From MFZZ01 sp964610165 (GTDB lineage: Bacteria; Patescibacteriota; Microgenomatia; UBA1406; GWC2-37-13), in contig CAZSUZ010000049.1 in NCBI GenBank assembly GCA_964610165.1, positions 1-5,975 of the forward strand: 5,975 nucleotides of DNA, written 5' to 3'. Shown here one piece after another: positions 1 through 5,975 of this stretch. The notes beneath the pieces were generated by a model, which saw nothing but the letters and a program-made list of their open reading frames with translations, did not search any database and had not been told where the DNA came from. The position numbers and the translations under genes were made by a program. Every line of letters starts with the position of its first letter. Positions within the stretch are counted from its first letter, which is position 1.

Positions 1-891
1 CTTTTTATAAATAATCCAGGATTTACATTAGGAATAGAAGAAGCAAGACGGGAACATGATAATAGAATTTTGCATAATAAAGGAACACAAAGTATTATTG
101 AAATTTCTCAAAGATATTTAACTTATTTTTCGCCAGAATTTTTAGTTATCAATGGTGATGATAATGATAGATTTGGGTTTAAAGGTATTTCTCCAATAAC
201 ACCAGTTACTTTTCTTTTATTCCTTTCTGGGATTTATTTTCTCTTCAAAAATAATGAAAAATCACGTTTTTTAATTCTTACTTTACTTTTAGTTGCACCA
301 CTTTCTGCTTCATTATCTTGGCAAGAATATTCGTTAACACGTGCATTTGTTATGATAATTCCAATCTTACTTCTTGCCGCCTATGGTGGATTTCATCTTA
401 TTACTTCATTCAAAAAAACACATTTTAAGTGGGGAGTAGGATTTATATTACTTACTGGATATATGTTCTTTACCGTTTATTCTTGGGATTTTTATTTTAA
501 TCATTATCCAAAAAAGAAAATAGTTATGTATGCCTGGCAAGCTGGATATAAAGAATTAAACGAATATATTAAAAAAAATTATGACTCAACAAAACAATTT
601 TATATTACAAAAGAATTAGGACAACCATATATTTACACATTGTTTTATTTACAATTTCCACCAGAAAAGTATCAACAACAAGCACAACTTTCACCACTGG
701 ATGAATATGGATTTGGACAAGTTGAACAATTCGATAAATTTACCTTTACTTTTAAACAACCAACTGAAGAAAAAAACGTTGTATACGTAGGATATCCTCA
801 TGATTTTGAGAGTGCTGGCATTACCGAAGATAAAGTAGAAAAAATTTCTTTTAATAATGAAGACATATTCTGGATTTATAACATCAAATAA
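1..891 (+). CDS. GT-C fold membrane glycosyltransferase (family 39/PMT-like), 3' part only
   Basis: The reading frame is open from the first base and ends at TAA 889-891, so 296 C-terminal residues are visible and the real start lies upstream. A TTG at 70 is an internal Leu codon, not a convincing start. Four hydrophobic stretches are visible, at about residues 68-82, 90-106, 114-134 and 144-162. They are preceded by a 'YLTYFSPEFLVINGDDNDR' segment and followed by a soluble tail of roughly 130 residues rich in Tyr, Gln and Lys. This layout (a loop with FSPxFL...NGD, a final bundle of helices, then an extracytoplasmic tail) resembles the C-terminal half of GT-C enzymes. Those enzymes move sugars from polyprenyl-phosphate carriers onto lipids or proteins outside the membrane, and are abundant in CPR genomes. 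The catalytic N-terminal loop with its acidic residues is not in the window, so substrate and family are inferred. The 3' end overlaps the convergent CPBP gene by 16 bp. Confidence 0.75.
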   Translation, partial: LFINNPGFTLGIEEARREHDNRILHNKGTQSIIEISQRYLTYFSPEFLVINGDDNDRFGFKGISPITPVTFLLFLSGIYFLFKNNEKSRFLILTLLLVAPLSASLSWQEYSLTRAFVMIIPILLLAAYGGFHLITSFKKTHFKWGVGFILLTGYMFFTVYSWDFYFNHYPKKKIVMYAWQAGYKELNEYIKKNYDSTKQFYITKELGQPYIYTLFYLQFPPEKYQQQAQLSPLDEYGFGQVEQFDKFTFTFKQPTEEKNVVYVGYPHDFESAGITEDKVEKISFNNEDIFWIYNIK

Positions 892-1523
892 ATTGCCAGA
901 TTATAAAAAGCGTGAATTAAAATTGCCACAATTACATTCTTCTTTTGTAAATAAGCAAGCGATACTCCAAAACTTAAAAGAAAGTCTGTAACCATTACTT
1001 GTAGTAACAACGTACCACGCATTTCTGGATTACTAAACAAGATTGGTATATGCATTATAAAAAATAAAAAGCTTGCAAAAAATACAGAAGAATACACATT
1101 TTTAGATTCTGCATATAGTCTTTTTAAAACAAATCCACGAGATAAAATTTCTTCAGAAAAACTAGAAGCAAATGCAACAACTACAAAAAATAATGTGGTT
1201 GTTGAAAATACAGGTAACATTGTTTTAGTTTCTAAATAATTTACAACTAAACCCATTAAAAGAATAAATAACCCTGCAATTAATCCAAATATCCAATCAT
1301 TTATTTTTTTAAATTTAAAATCAATTGCTTGAAAAAAAGATTCTTTTTCGTACTTTATTATGAAGTAATAAACGGGTACTAAAAAAACAATTGGTTTTGC
1401 AATAAATTCATCAATCCAAATAGGAAGATCAGTTTTAAAATAATAGCGATAGACACTCCAAACTATAATTGCAATTGCCCACGTATTAAGCATTTTCTGA
1501 TTAAGAGAAGTATCTTTCTGCAT
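876..1523 (-). CDS. CPBP family intramembrane metalloprotease (CAAX/Abi type)
   Basis: This 215-residue, very hydrophobic protein has about six membrane segments. The three signature motifs of the CPBP (Rce1-like, formerly Abi/CAAX) family are present in order: EExxxR at E124-E125-x3-R129 ('SFSEEILSRGF'), FxxxH at F154-H158, and HxxxN at H204-N208. In the family these Glu, His and Asn residues line the active site inside the membrane, so the enzyme looks intact. Family members process prenylated proteins or peptides, or mature bacteriocins; the substrate here cannot be read from sequence. The ATG at 1523 is the first start after an in-frame TAA just upstream. The nearest Shine-Dalgarno-like sequence (AGGTG) lies 13 nt before it, too far for normal spacing. 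Met11 is an alternative start. The gene lies 69 bp downstream of rpoD on the same strand, so it may be transcribed with it, and its 3' end overlaps the convergent glycosyltransferase gene. Family call is confident, role is not. Confidence 0.9.
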   Translation of the reverse strand: MQKDTSLNQKMLNTWAIAIIVWSVYRYYFKTDLPIWIDEFIAKPIVFLVPVYYFIIKYEKESFFQAIDFKFKKINDWIFGLIAGLFILLMGLVVNYLETKTMLPVFSTTTLFFVVVAFASSFSEEILSRGFVLKRLYAESKNVYSSVFFASFLFFIMHIPILFSNPEMRGTLLLQVMVTDFLLSFGVSLAYLQKKNVIVAILIHAFYNLAIYLML

Positions 1524-1563
1524 GCATTAAAATGTACACCTGTTTAATAAACTATTCAAGACT

Positions 1564-1581
1564 AAAACAATAATTGATTGT
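1564..1581 (-). terminator. Weak hairpin plus T-run after rpoD (candidate terminator)
   Basis: On the minus strand, just after the rpoD stop, the sequence reads ACAAT-CAATT-ATTGT followed by TTT. This is a 5-bp AT-rich stem with a 5-nt loop and a short T-run. It is the only hairpin-like element between rpoD and the CPBP gene. The stem is weak, so it would attenuate at best, and read-through into the CPBP gene is plausible. It may be a chance pattern in AT-rich DNA. Confidence 0.25.
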
Positions 1582-1592
1582 GGGAGCGAATT

Positions 1593-2681
1593 TTAATCCA
1601 AAAAGTCTCGTAACTTTCGTGCACGAGTTGGATGCTTTAACTTTCGAATAGCTTTAGCTTCAATTTGTCGAATACGTTCACGAGTTACTTTAAACTCTTT
1701 ACCAACTTCTTCTAGTGTTTTTGGCTTTCCATCTTCTAAACCGAAACGCATAATAAGAACTTTTTGTTCTCTTGGTGAAAGTGTTTCAAGAACTTCTCCA
1801 ATTGCATCTTTTAATAATTCTTGAGAAACAACATCATATAAATTAGGTTTAGATTTATCTGCAATAAATTGTTCAAGTGTTGCTTCTTTATCATCTCCAA
1901 CTGGTGTTGATAATGATTTTGGCTGTTGAGAAATTCTCATTAAATTTTCTGCTTCTTCAATTGAAATTTCCATTTCTTTTGCAATATCTCTTATATCTGG
2001 ATCTTTACCATGCTGTTGCATGAGTTTTCTTTGTGTTTTATAAAAACGATTAATCTGGTCAACCATGTGAACAGGTATACGAATTGTTCGTGATTGATCT
2101 GCAATTGCTCTGGTGATTGCTTGTCGAATCCACCATGTTGCATATGTTGAAAATTTAAATCCTCGACGCCAATCATATTTTTCTACACCACGGATTAATC
2201 CTTTATTACCTTCTTGAATAAGATCAAGGAATGATAATCTTCTTCCTAAATATTTTTTAGCAATAGAAACGACAAGTCTTAGATTAGATTTAATAAGTCT
2301 TTCTTTGGCATCTTCATCACCTTTTTCATTTTTCTTTGCAAGATCTATTTCTTGTTCAAAAGTTAAAAGGGGAGTACGACCAATTTCTTTTAAGTATTTT
2401 TTAATAGGATCTAACGATTCTCCATGTTTTCCGCCAACAAGCTTTTCAAGCTCTTTTTCCATTTCTTCAGCAGTTTTATTTGCTTCAGTTTCTTCACGTG
2501 TTGAAATGGTTTCAAAAATATCAATTCCTTTTTTAAAAGCAGTTTCAAAAAATTCATCTATTTCTTGTACATGTTTTTCTGGTTCTGAAAATACAAGTAA
2601 GATATCGTCTTGGACTAAAAATCCATCATCGGTTCCTTGTTTAAGTAGTTCTTTAACGTTTTTTGGCATGCGGTTAATCAT
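1593..2681 (-). CDS. rpoD: Primary (housekeeping) RNA polymerase sigma factor RpoD/SigA
   Basis: This 362-residue group 1 sigma-70 factor directs RNA polymerase to housekeeping promoters. Region 1.1-like sequence occupies about residues 5-56. Region 1.2 begins near 'DPIKKYLKEIG' (91-101). Region 2 includes 'FLDLIQEGNKGL' (151-162) and 'FKFSTYATWWIRQAIT' (175-190). Region 3 follows to about 280, and region 4 ends with the helix-turn-helix 'VTRERIRQIEAKAIRKL' (332-348) and the terminal 'LRDFLD'. Residues known in E. coli RpoD to melt and read the -10 element are kept (W183, W184, Q187, T190), as are the -35 readers (R334, E335, Q339). The protein is compact: it lacks the long insert between regions 1.2 and 2 found in proteobacteria and resembles SigA of Gram-positives. 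The start is ATG at 2681; Met5 (2669) is also possible, as neither has a Shine-Dalgarno. It lies 11 bp after dnaG and is probably co-transcribed with it. Confidence 0.98.
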   Translation of the reverse strand: MINRMPKNVKELLKQGTDDGFLVQDDILLVFSEPEKHVQEIDEFFETAFKKGIDIFETISTREETEANKTAEEMEKELEKLVGGKHGESLDPIKKYLKEIGRTPLLTFEQEIDLAKKNEKGDEDAKERLIKSNLRLVVSIAKKYLGRRLSFLDLIQEGNKGLIRGVEKYDWRRGFKFSTYATWWIRQAITRAIADQSRTIRIPVHMVDQINRFYKTQRKLMQQHGKDPDIRDIAKEMEISIEEAENLMRISQQPKSLSTPVGDDKEATLEQFIADKSKPNLYDVVSQELLKDAIGEVLETLSPREQKVLIMRFGLEDGKPKTLEEVGKEFKVTRERIRQIEAKAIRKLKHPTRARKLRDFLD

Positions 2682-2692
2682 AGCTGTACATT

Positions 2693-4444
2693 TTACACTG
2701 ATTTGAATAATTTTTCCAATTCTTTTTTATCAAGTGCATCTAACTTCTTTTTATATAGCATAACTTCTTCATCATCTTCCGAAGTAGCATACTTCATTCT
2801 ATATTGATGTTCCAATAATTCAAACACAATATCCCAAATTTTTTCTTTATCAAACGTGTGATCTCCAGATGCATATAAATAAATTTCATCTGCAACAGAT
2901 TTTAGTTCCGAAGGAATTGTCTGAGCAAAATCTGTATACGAATCATGTTCCCCTGTCTCATCTAAAAATGTTTGATAAGCAGTTATTATTTTTTGATACG
3001 CTGGTATTGAAAAATCTTCTTTCGACACAATGCTAAAAATTTGTGCAGAAAGTTTTTTTGGAGAATCGGATTGAAATAAAATGCTCAATAAATATTTCTG
3101 TACCATTTCTTCTCGTGGAATTTGGAGTTGATCTGTTTTTGCTGGTAGTTTGGATCTTAAATTGCGCTTGGAATAATAAATAATTCGTTCAACTTGTTCT
3201 TCTTTCATTTCCAAAAGTTCTGCTAATTTTTTTGTGTAATGAGCTTTAATAATGCTATTTTGAATAGTGCGGATATATGGAATAAGTTCATCACCTAGTT
3301 TCTTTTTTGAATAGGAAGTTTTTTCTGGATACTTTTTTAGAACAATTTGAAATAAAAAGTCATAGAGTGGAATTGCTTGATCTAGTTCTTTTTTAAATGT
3401 AATAAAATCTGCAGTCGCTGCTTCATCTGGATCTTTACCTTTTGTAAATTGAGCCACGCGAATATCAAAATCAAATTCAAATGCCTCGTTAATACCCCGT
3501 TTCATTGCTTCTATTCCAGCTTCATCTGTATCAAGTGCAAGAGTTATTTTGTTGGTATATCGCTTTAATAACGTTAACTGTTCTTTGGTAAGTGCTGCAC
3601 CTTTAATTGCTACAATATTTGAAATTCCTTTTTGAAACGGCGTAATCATGTCAAATTCTCCTTCAACTACATACACATTTTCTTCTTTTCGAATTGCATC
3701 ACTTGCTAAATGAATTCCAAATAAGCTCATACGTTTATGATACACAGGCGTTTCCGGTGTATTTATATATTTAGCAGATTTATCTGCGTCATCTAATTGC
3801 CTGCCAGAAAAACCTATAACATTTCCTTTCGTGTCTTTTATTGGAAACATTAATCGATTTCGAAATCTATCATACATGTGACCTTTAGCTGAAGATACAA
3901 CTAAACCAGCCAAAAGCATTTGTTCTTCTGAATATTTTTTTGCCTTTAAAAATTTAATGAGTGAATCCCAGGAATCTGGCGCATAACCTAACTCAAACGT
4001 ATTAATTATTTTTTCATTAATTCCTCTATTTTTTAAATAATCTCTTGCCTTTTGTCCAACAGGTAATTTTTGTAGAATGTGAGAATAATATCGTGCTGCC
4101 CAATTATTCATTGCATACACTGTATCTTTTTTATTTGACTCATTATCACCAGTTGGCATTGATTCAAGTTTTACACCAGTACGTTGTGCAAGTTCACGAA
4201 GTGCTTCAATAAAAGTTAAGTTATCCATCTTCATTAAAAATTTAATGACATCTCCACCTTCACCACAGGTACCAAAACAATGCCATATCTGTCTATCTGG
4301 TGAAATGACAAAAGAAGGAGACTTTTCCTGATGAAACGGACATAATGCCTTAAAATTACGTCCAGACTTTTTAACTTCAACATATTGTGAAATAAATTCG
4401 ACAATATCGAGTTTACTTTTTATCTCTTCTATTTGATCTTCCAT
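2693..4444 (-). CDS. dnaG: DNA primase DnaG
   Basis: This 583-residue bacterial primase synthesises RNA primers at the replication fork with the DnaB helicase. It opens with the usual 'IEEIKSKLDIVEFISQYV' segment. The CHC2-type zinc-binding domain follows (about 1-95), with ligands C35, H38, C56 and C60. The last pair is spaced CX3C ('HCFGTCGEGGD') rather than the common CX2C. The RNA polymerase core follows: basic motif 'RFRNRLMFPI' (193-202), 'GFSGR' (211-215), 'KYINTPETPVYHK' (225-237), then the TOPRIM domain with catalytic E261 ('VEGEFD') and D305/D307 ('LDTDEAG'). The C-terminal 220 or so residues are helical and poorly conserved, as expected for the helicase-binding part. Length is normal. 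The start is ATG at 4444: an in-frame TGA lies three codons upstream, and the N-terminus begins where DnaG proteins normally begin. No Shine-Dalgarno is seen. The next gene, rpoD, follows after 11 bp, a conserved bacterial pairing; rpsU is absent on the upstream side. Confidence 0.98.
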   Translation of the reverse strand: MEDQIEEIKSKLDIVEFISQYVEVKKSGRNFKALCPFHQEKSPSFVISPDRQIWHCFGTCGEGGDVIKFLMKMDNLTFIEALRELAQRTGVKLESMPTGDNESNKKDTVYAMNNWAARYYSHILQKLPVGQKARDYLKNRGINEKIINTFELGYAPDSWDSLIKFLKAKKYSEEQMLLAGLVVSSAKGHMYDRFRNRLMFPIKDTKGNVIGFSGRQLDDADKSAKYINTPETPVYHKRMSLFGIHLASDAIRKEENVYVVEGEFDMITPFQKGISNIVAIKGAALTKEQLTLLKRYTNKITLALDTDEAGIEAMKRGINEAFEFDFDIRVAQFTKGKDPDEAATADFITFKKELDQAIPLYDFLFQIVLKKYPEKTSYSKKKLGDELIPYIRTIQNSIIKAHYTKKLAELLEMKEEQVERIIYYSKRNLRSKLPAKTDQLQIPREEMVQKYLLSILFQSDSPKKLSAQIFSIVSKEDFSIPAYQKIITAYQTFLDETGEHDSYTDFAQTIPSELKSVADEIYLYASGDHTFDKEKIWDIVFELLEHQYRMKYATSEDDEEVMLYKKKLDALDKKELEKLFKSV

Positions 4445-4461
4445 ATGCTTTTTTCATACCC

Positions 4462-4490
4462 ATAATAACATAAAAGTAGACTTATCTAAG
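4462..4490 (-). promoter_or_regulatory. Possible dnaG-rpoD promoter (weak)
   Basis: On the minus strand TATTAT (4467 to 4462) matches the -10 consensus in five of six bases. With a 17-bp spacer, CTTAGA (4490 to 4485) would be a poor -35, matching TTGACA in three of six. Transcription would start near 4455, giving dnaG a leader of about 11 nt. A second option is TATAAT on the minus strand at 4587 to 4582, within the palindrome shared with the divergent gene, but it lacks a -35 match and would leave a leader of about 130 nt. AT-rich background makes either call uncertain. Confidence 0.3.
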
Positions 4491-4530
4491 CACCATTCTT
4501 CGTGATTCTGATTAGATTAGGGCTTCCAAT

Positions 4531-4555
4531 AAATACTTATTTTAAGTTCAAACTT
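4531..4555. repeat. Two adjacent 12-bp palindromes, candidate operator pair
   Basis: Two perfect inverted repeats of the same shape (5-bp arms around a 2-bp centre) lie 1 bp apart: AAATA-CT-TATTT at 4531-4542 and AAGTT-CA-AACTT at 4544-4555. They end 4 bp before the -35 element of the rightward PilM-like gene, in the divergent dnaG/PilM-like intergenic region, where a regulator could act. The arms differ in sequence, so they are not two copies of one site. Short palindromes arise readily in AT-rich DNA; the regulatory reading is inference. Confidence 0.3.
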
Positions 4556-4559
4556 CCTC

Positions 4560-4589
4560 TTGCTTTCTTTTTCTGAATACTATTATAAT
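4560..4589 (+). promoter_or_regulatory. Promoter of the PilM-like gene, predicted leaderless start
   Basis: The -35 candidate TTGCTT (4560-4565) and a perfect -10 TATAAT (4584-4589) are separated by 18 bp. The -10 sits inside a 10-bp palindrome, TATTATAATA (4581-4590). Counting from the -10, transcription should begin at about 4596-4597, and the ATG of the downstream gene is at 4597. The transcript would therefore have no, or a 1-nt, untranslated leader, which agrees with the lack of any Shine-Dalgarno sequence. The perfect -10 and its exact position raise confidence; the -35 matches only TTG plus spacing. Confidence 0.65.
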
Positions 4590-4596
4590 AGTTCTA

Positions 4597-5975
4597 ATGC
4601 TCTATATATACTTAGATTCCCACCAAATTAAACTACTTCATTTGAAAAAAAGCCTTCTTGGCCAATATGATGTATCTTTTTATGGTAAAACATTTGAAGT
4701 AGATTTAATTCAAAATGGCATGCCAGGAAATATAGATGTTATAGACTCTGCAGTAAAAAAAACTCTTGAAGAAATACCTGAACAACCACTAAAAGAGAAA
4801 GATATAACACTCATTTTGCCTGTAGAAGCATTTTCTTTTTTTAGAACAGAGCTACCTTTAGATGTTACATCCGGAGTTTTAGAATCCTTCTTAAAAGAAA
4901 AAGCAAAGACTCAAAATATAGACGCTGATTCTATGGACTTTAGTTATCTTATTCAAGAAAGTGAAGGCCAAAAACAAGTATTATTTTTCGGCATTAAAAA
5001 AGAAACTCTTGCGGCATTTGAACAACCATTTAAATTATTAGAACTCAAAGTAACTTCTGTTATTCCAGAATCTCTTACCTACTATAAATTATTTGAAAAA
5101 ACACTACGCAAAAATAAAAAGGAAACTATTTGGTATGTTTCTTATGAAAACAATCTATTACAAGGATATGTCTATGATTCGTATGGACTATTAGAAGGTG
5201 AAAAATGGGAAGCTACAGTTCCTGCAGATGGAAAAGTAGAAGGAATACTTCAAAAAAAAGCTGCCGAATATGTGGCTAAAAATATAAAACTCAACAGATT
5301 AATTCTCTCTGGTAAACAAGCAGATGGTATTCGACAAGATACTTTTACAAAAAATGTCGGGGTATGGACTAATCCACTTATTCGTATCATTCCTCACTTT
5401 TACGGCGATTATCTTAAAATGCTACAACATGACACAAAACCATTACCAATCCTCATGTATGACATGCTTATTGGTGCATTTATTTTTTCTCAAGAAAATA
5501 AATCATTTTCACTTTTAGGAAAGACCTCAACAGCAATACCTTCAATGCAAGTTCCTTCTGTAAATTTAAGTGACAAAAAATTTCCTGTAAAAAATGCCAT
5601 TTTATTTGTAATTTCGTTTATTGTTACATTTGGCTTGCTGTATGTACTTTCTCAGGTAAATTGGAAAGATATGAAAATGGGTGGTTTTAAGTTGCCTTCA
5701 CTTTCATCTATTTCTATTCCAGGCATGACTCAGCCAACTCCAACTCCTGTACTTGAGCCAACAATTCCACCAGTTACACCAACGCCAACACCTTCTGTAA
5801 AACGCGAAGAAATTCGAGTTAAGGTTTTGAATGGTTCTGGTATTTCTGGTAAAGCTTCAGATGTAAAAGCTTTCTTCCAAGATAAGGGATACGGAGAAAT
5901 TTTAACGGGTAATGCAGATGCATTTGATTATGAAACAACTGTTATTCAAATTCGTGATGAAGATACAGAAATTCG
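4597..5975 (+). CDS. PilM/GspL-like domain - TM helix - Pro/Thr linker - LytR_C domain fusion, 3' truncated
   Basis: ATG at 4597 opens a frame with no stop to the window end: 459 whole codons, more beyond. Residues 1 to about 300 resemble PilM, the actin-fold type IV pilus assembly protein. Visible matches are an N-terminal 'IKLLHLKKSLLGQYDV', 'ILPVEAFSFFRTELP' (the usual 'R...LP' strand), then 'LFFGIKKETLAAFEQPFKLL' and 'VIPESLTYYKLF'. The first phosphate-binding loop is degraded (Tyr5-Leu-Asp7-Ser-His in place of D-x-G-S-S), so ATP binding is doubtful. A single transmembrane helix (about 333-352) follows, then a Pro/Thr-rich linker (about 375-400) and, from 406, a LytR C-terminal domain: 'VKVLNGSGISGKASDV', 'TGNADAFDYETTVI'. 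Predicted topology is cytoplasmic N-terminus and extracytoplasmic C-terminus, like GspL. The ATG is supported because the domain starts there and the upstream frame, open back to TAA 4543-4545, has no ATG, GTG or TTG. Function is unknown; a role linking a cytoplasmic scaffold to the cell wall or a pilus is inference. Domain calls are by eye. Confidence 0.65.
   Translation, partial: MLYIYLDSHQIKLLHLKKSLLGQYDVSFYGKTFEVDLIQNGMPGNIDVIDSAVKKTLEEIPEQPLKEKDITLILPVEAFSFFRTELPLDVTSGVLESFLKEKAKTQNIDADSMDFSYLIQESEGQKQVLFFGIKKETLAAFEQPFKLLELKVTSVIPESLTYYKLFEKTLRKNKKETIWYVSYENNLLQGYVYDSYGLLEGEKWEATVPADGKVEGILQKKAAEYVAKNIKLNRLILSGKQADGIRQDTFTKNVGVWTNPLIRIIPHFYGDYLKMLQHDTKPLPILMYDMLIGAFIFSQENKSFSLLGKTSTAIPSMQVPSVNLSDKKFPVKNAILFVISFIVTFGLLYVLSQVNWKDMKMGGFKLPSLSSISIPGMTQPTPTPVLEPTIPPVTPTPTPSVKREEIRVKVLNGSGISGKASDVKAFFQDKGYGEILTGNADAFDYETTVIQIRDEDTEI

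Noticed and set aside
70..72. TTG as the start of the first gene
   Set aside because: The same frame is open back to base 1, and the product clearly lacks the N-terminal part of a GT-C enzyme, so the gene is cut by the window edge and does not start here.
890..928. Direct repeat AAATTGCCA at 890-898 and 920-928
   Set aside because: Both copies fall mostly in CPBP coding sequence and encode similar hydrophobic residues (Ala-Ile); coding bias explains it.
1542..1552. Near-perfect palindrome GTTTAATAAAC upstream of the CPBP gene
   Set aside because: It is a single short AT-rich palindrome with no accompanying -35/-10 pair that I could place, so it is not reported as a regulatory site.
1991..2176. 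Minus-strand open frame of 61 codons inside rpoD
   Set aside because: It overlaps the strongly conserved sigma region 2-3 coding sequence in another frame on the same strand and matches nothing recognisable.
2305..2706. Plus-strand open frame of 133 codons, very serine-rich
   Set aside because: It lies wholly antisense to the N-terminal half of rpoD. The Ser/Phe-rich composition is what the complement of Glu/Lys-rich coding gives, and there is no recognisable domain or ribosome site.
4510..4522. GATTAGATTAGGG, telomere-like short tandem repeat
   Set aside because: Only two copies of a 5-mer are present; this is too short to mean anything in AT-rich DNA.
5324..5518. Plus-strand open frame of 64 codons
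   Set aside because: It lies out of frame within the PilM-like/LytR_C gene, which has continuous coding sense across this stretch.

Overview
The window comes from an AT-rich bacterial chromosome (GC by eye about one third). It reads normally with the standard bacterial code: no in-frame TGA is needed for any gene. The gene content and protein style point to the Candidate Phyla Radiation (Patescibacteria), most likely a Microgenomates-type lineage. The grounds are a GT-C glycosyltransferase with a 'YFSPEFL...NGD' type C-terminal half, a compact primary sigma factor directly behind dnaG, and a PilM-like protein fused to a LytR C-terminal domain. This assignment is an inference from recalled family features and was not tested by any search.

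Layout. Positions 1-891 (+) hold the 3' part of a membrane glycosyltransferase that begins outside the window. It runs tail-to-tail into, and overlaps by 16 bp, a CPBP-family (CAAX/Abi) intramembrane protease at 876-1523 (-). Upstream of that, on the same strand, lie the primary sigma factor rpoD (1593-2681) and DNA primase dnaG (2693-4444). These two are 11 bp apart in the order dnaG-rpoD, the core of the classical macromolecular-synthesis operon, here without rpsU next to dnaG. A 152-bp divergent intergenic region (4445-4596) separates dnaG from a rightward gene that starts at 4597 and is still open at the window end (5975).

That last gene encodes a cytoplasmic PilM/GspL-like actin-fold domain with a degraded nucleotide-binding motif, then one transmembrane helix, a Pro/Thr-rich linker and an extracytoplasmic LytR_C domain. 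It appears to be transcribed from a promoter (TTGCTT-18-TATAAT) whose predicted start point falls on or next to the ATG, so its mRNA is probably leaderless. None of the four visible gene starts has a well-placed Shine-Dalgarno sequence.

Functionally the window joins housekeeping information-processing genes (primase and primary sigma factor, probably co-transcribed) to three envelope-related genes. The RpoD encoded here keeps the residues that read TATAAT and TTGACA-type elements, consistent with the promoter seen upstream of the PilM-like gene. No CRISPR array, mobile element, tRNA, rRNA or known riboswitch was recognised. I see no wholly new system; the most unusual items are the PilM-like/LytR_C fusion and its leaderless start.
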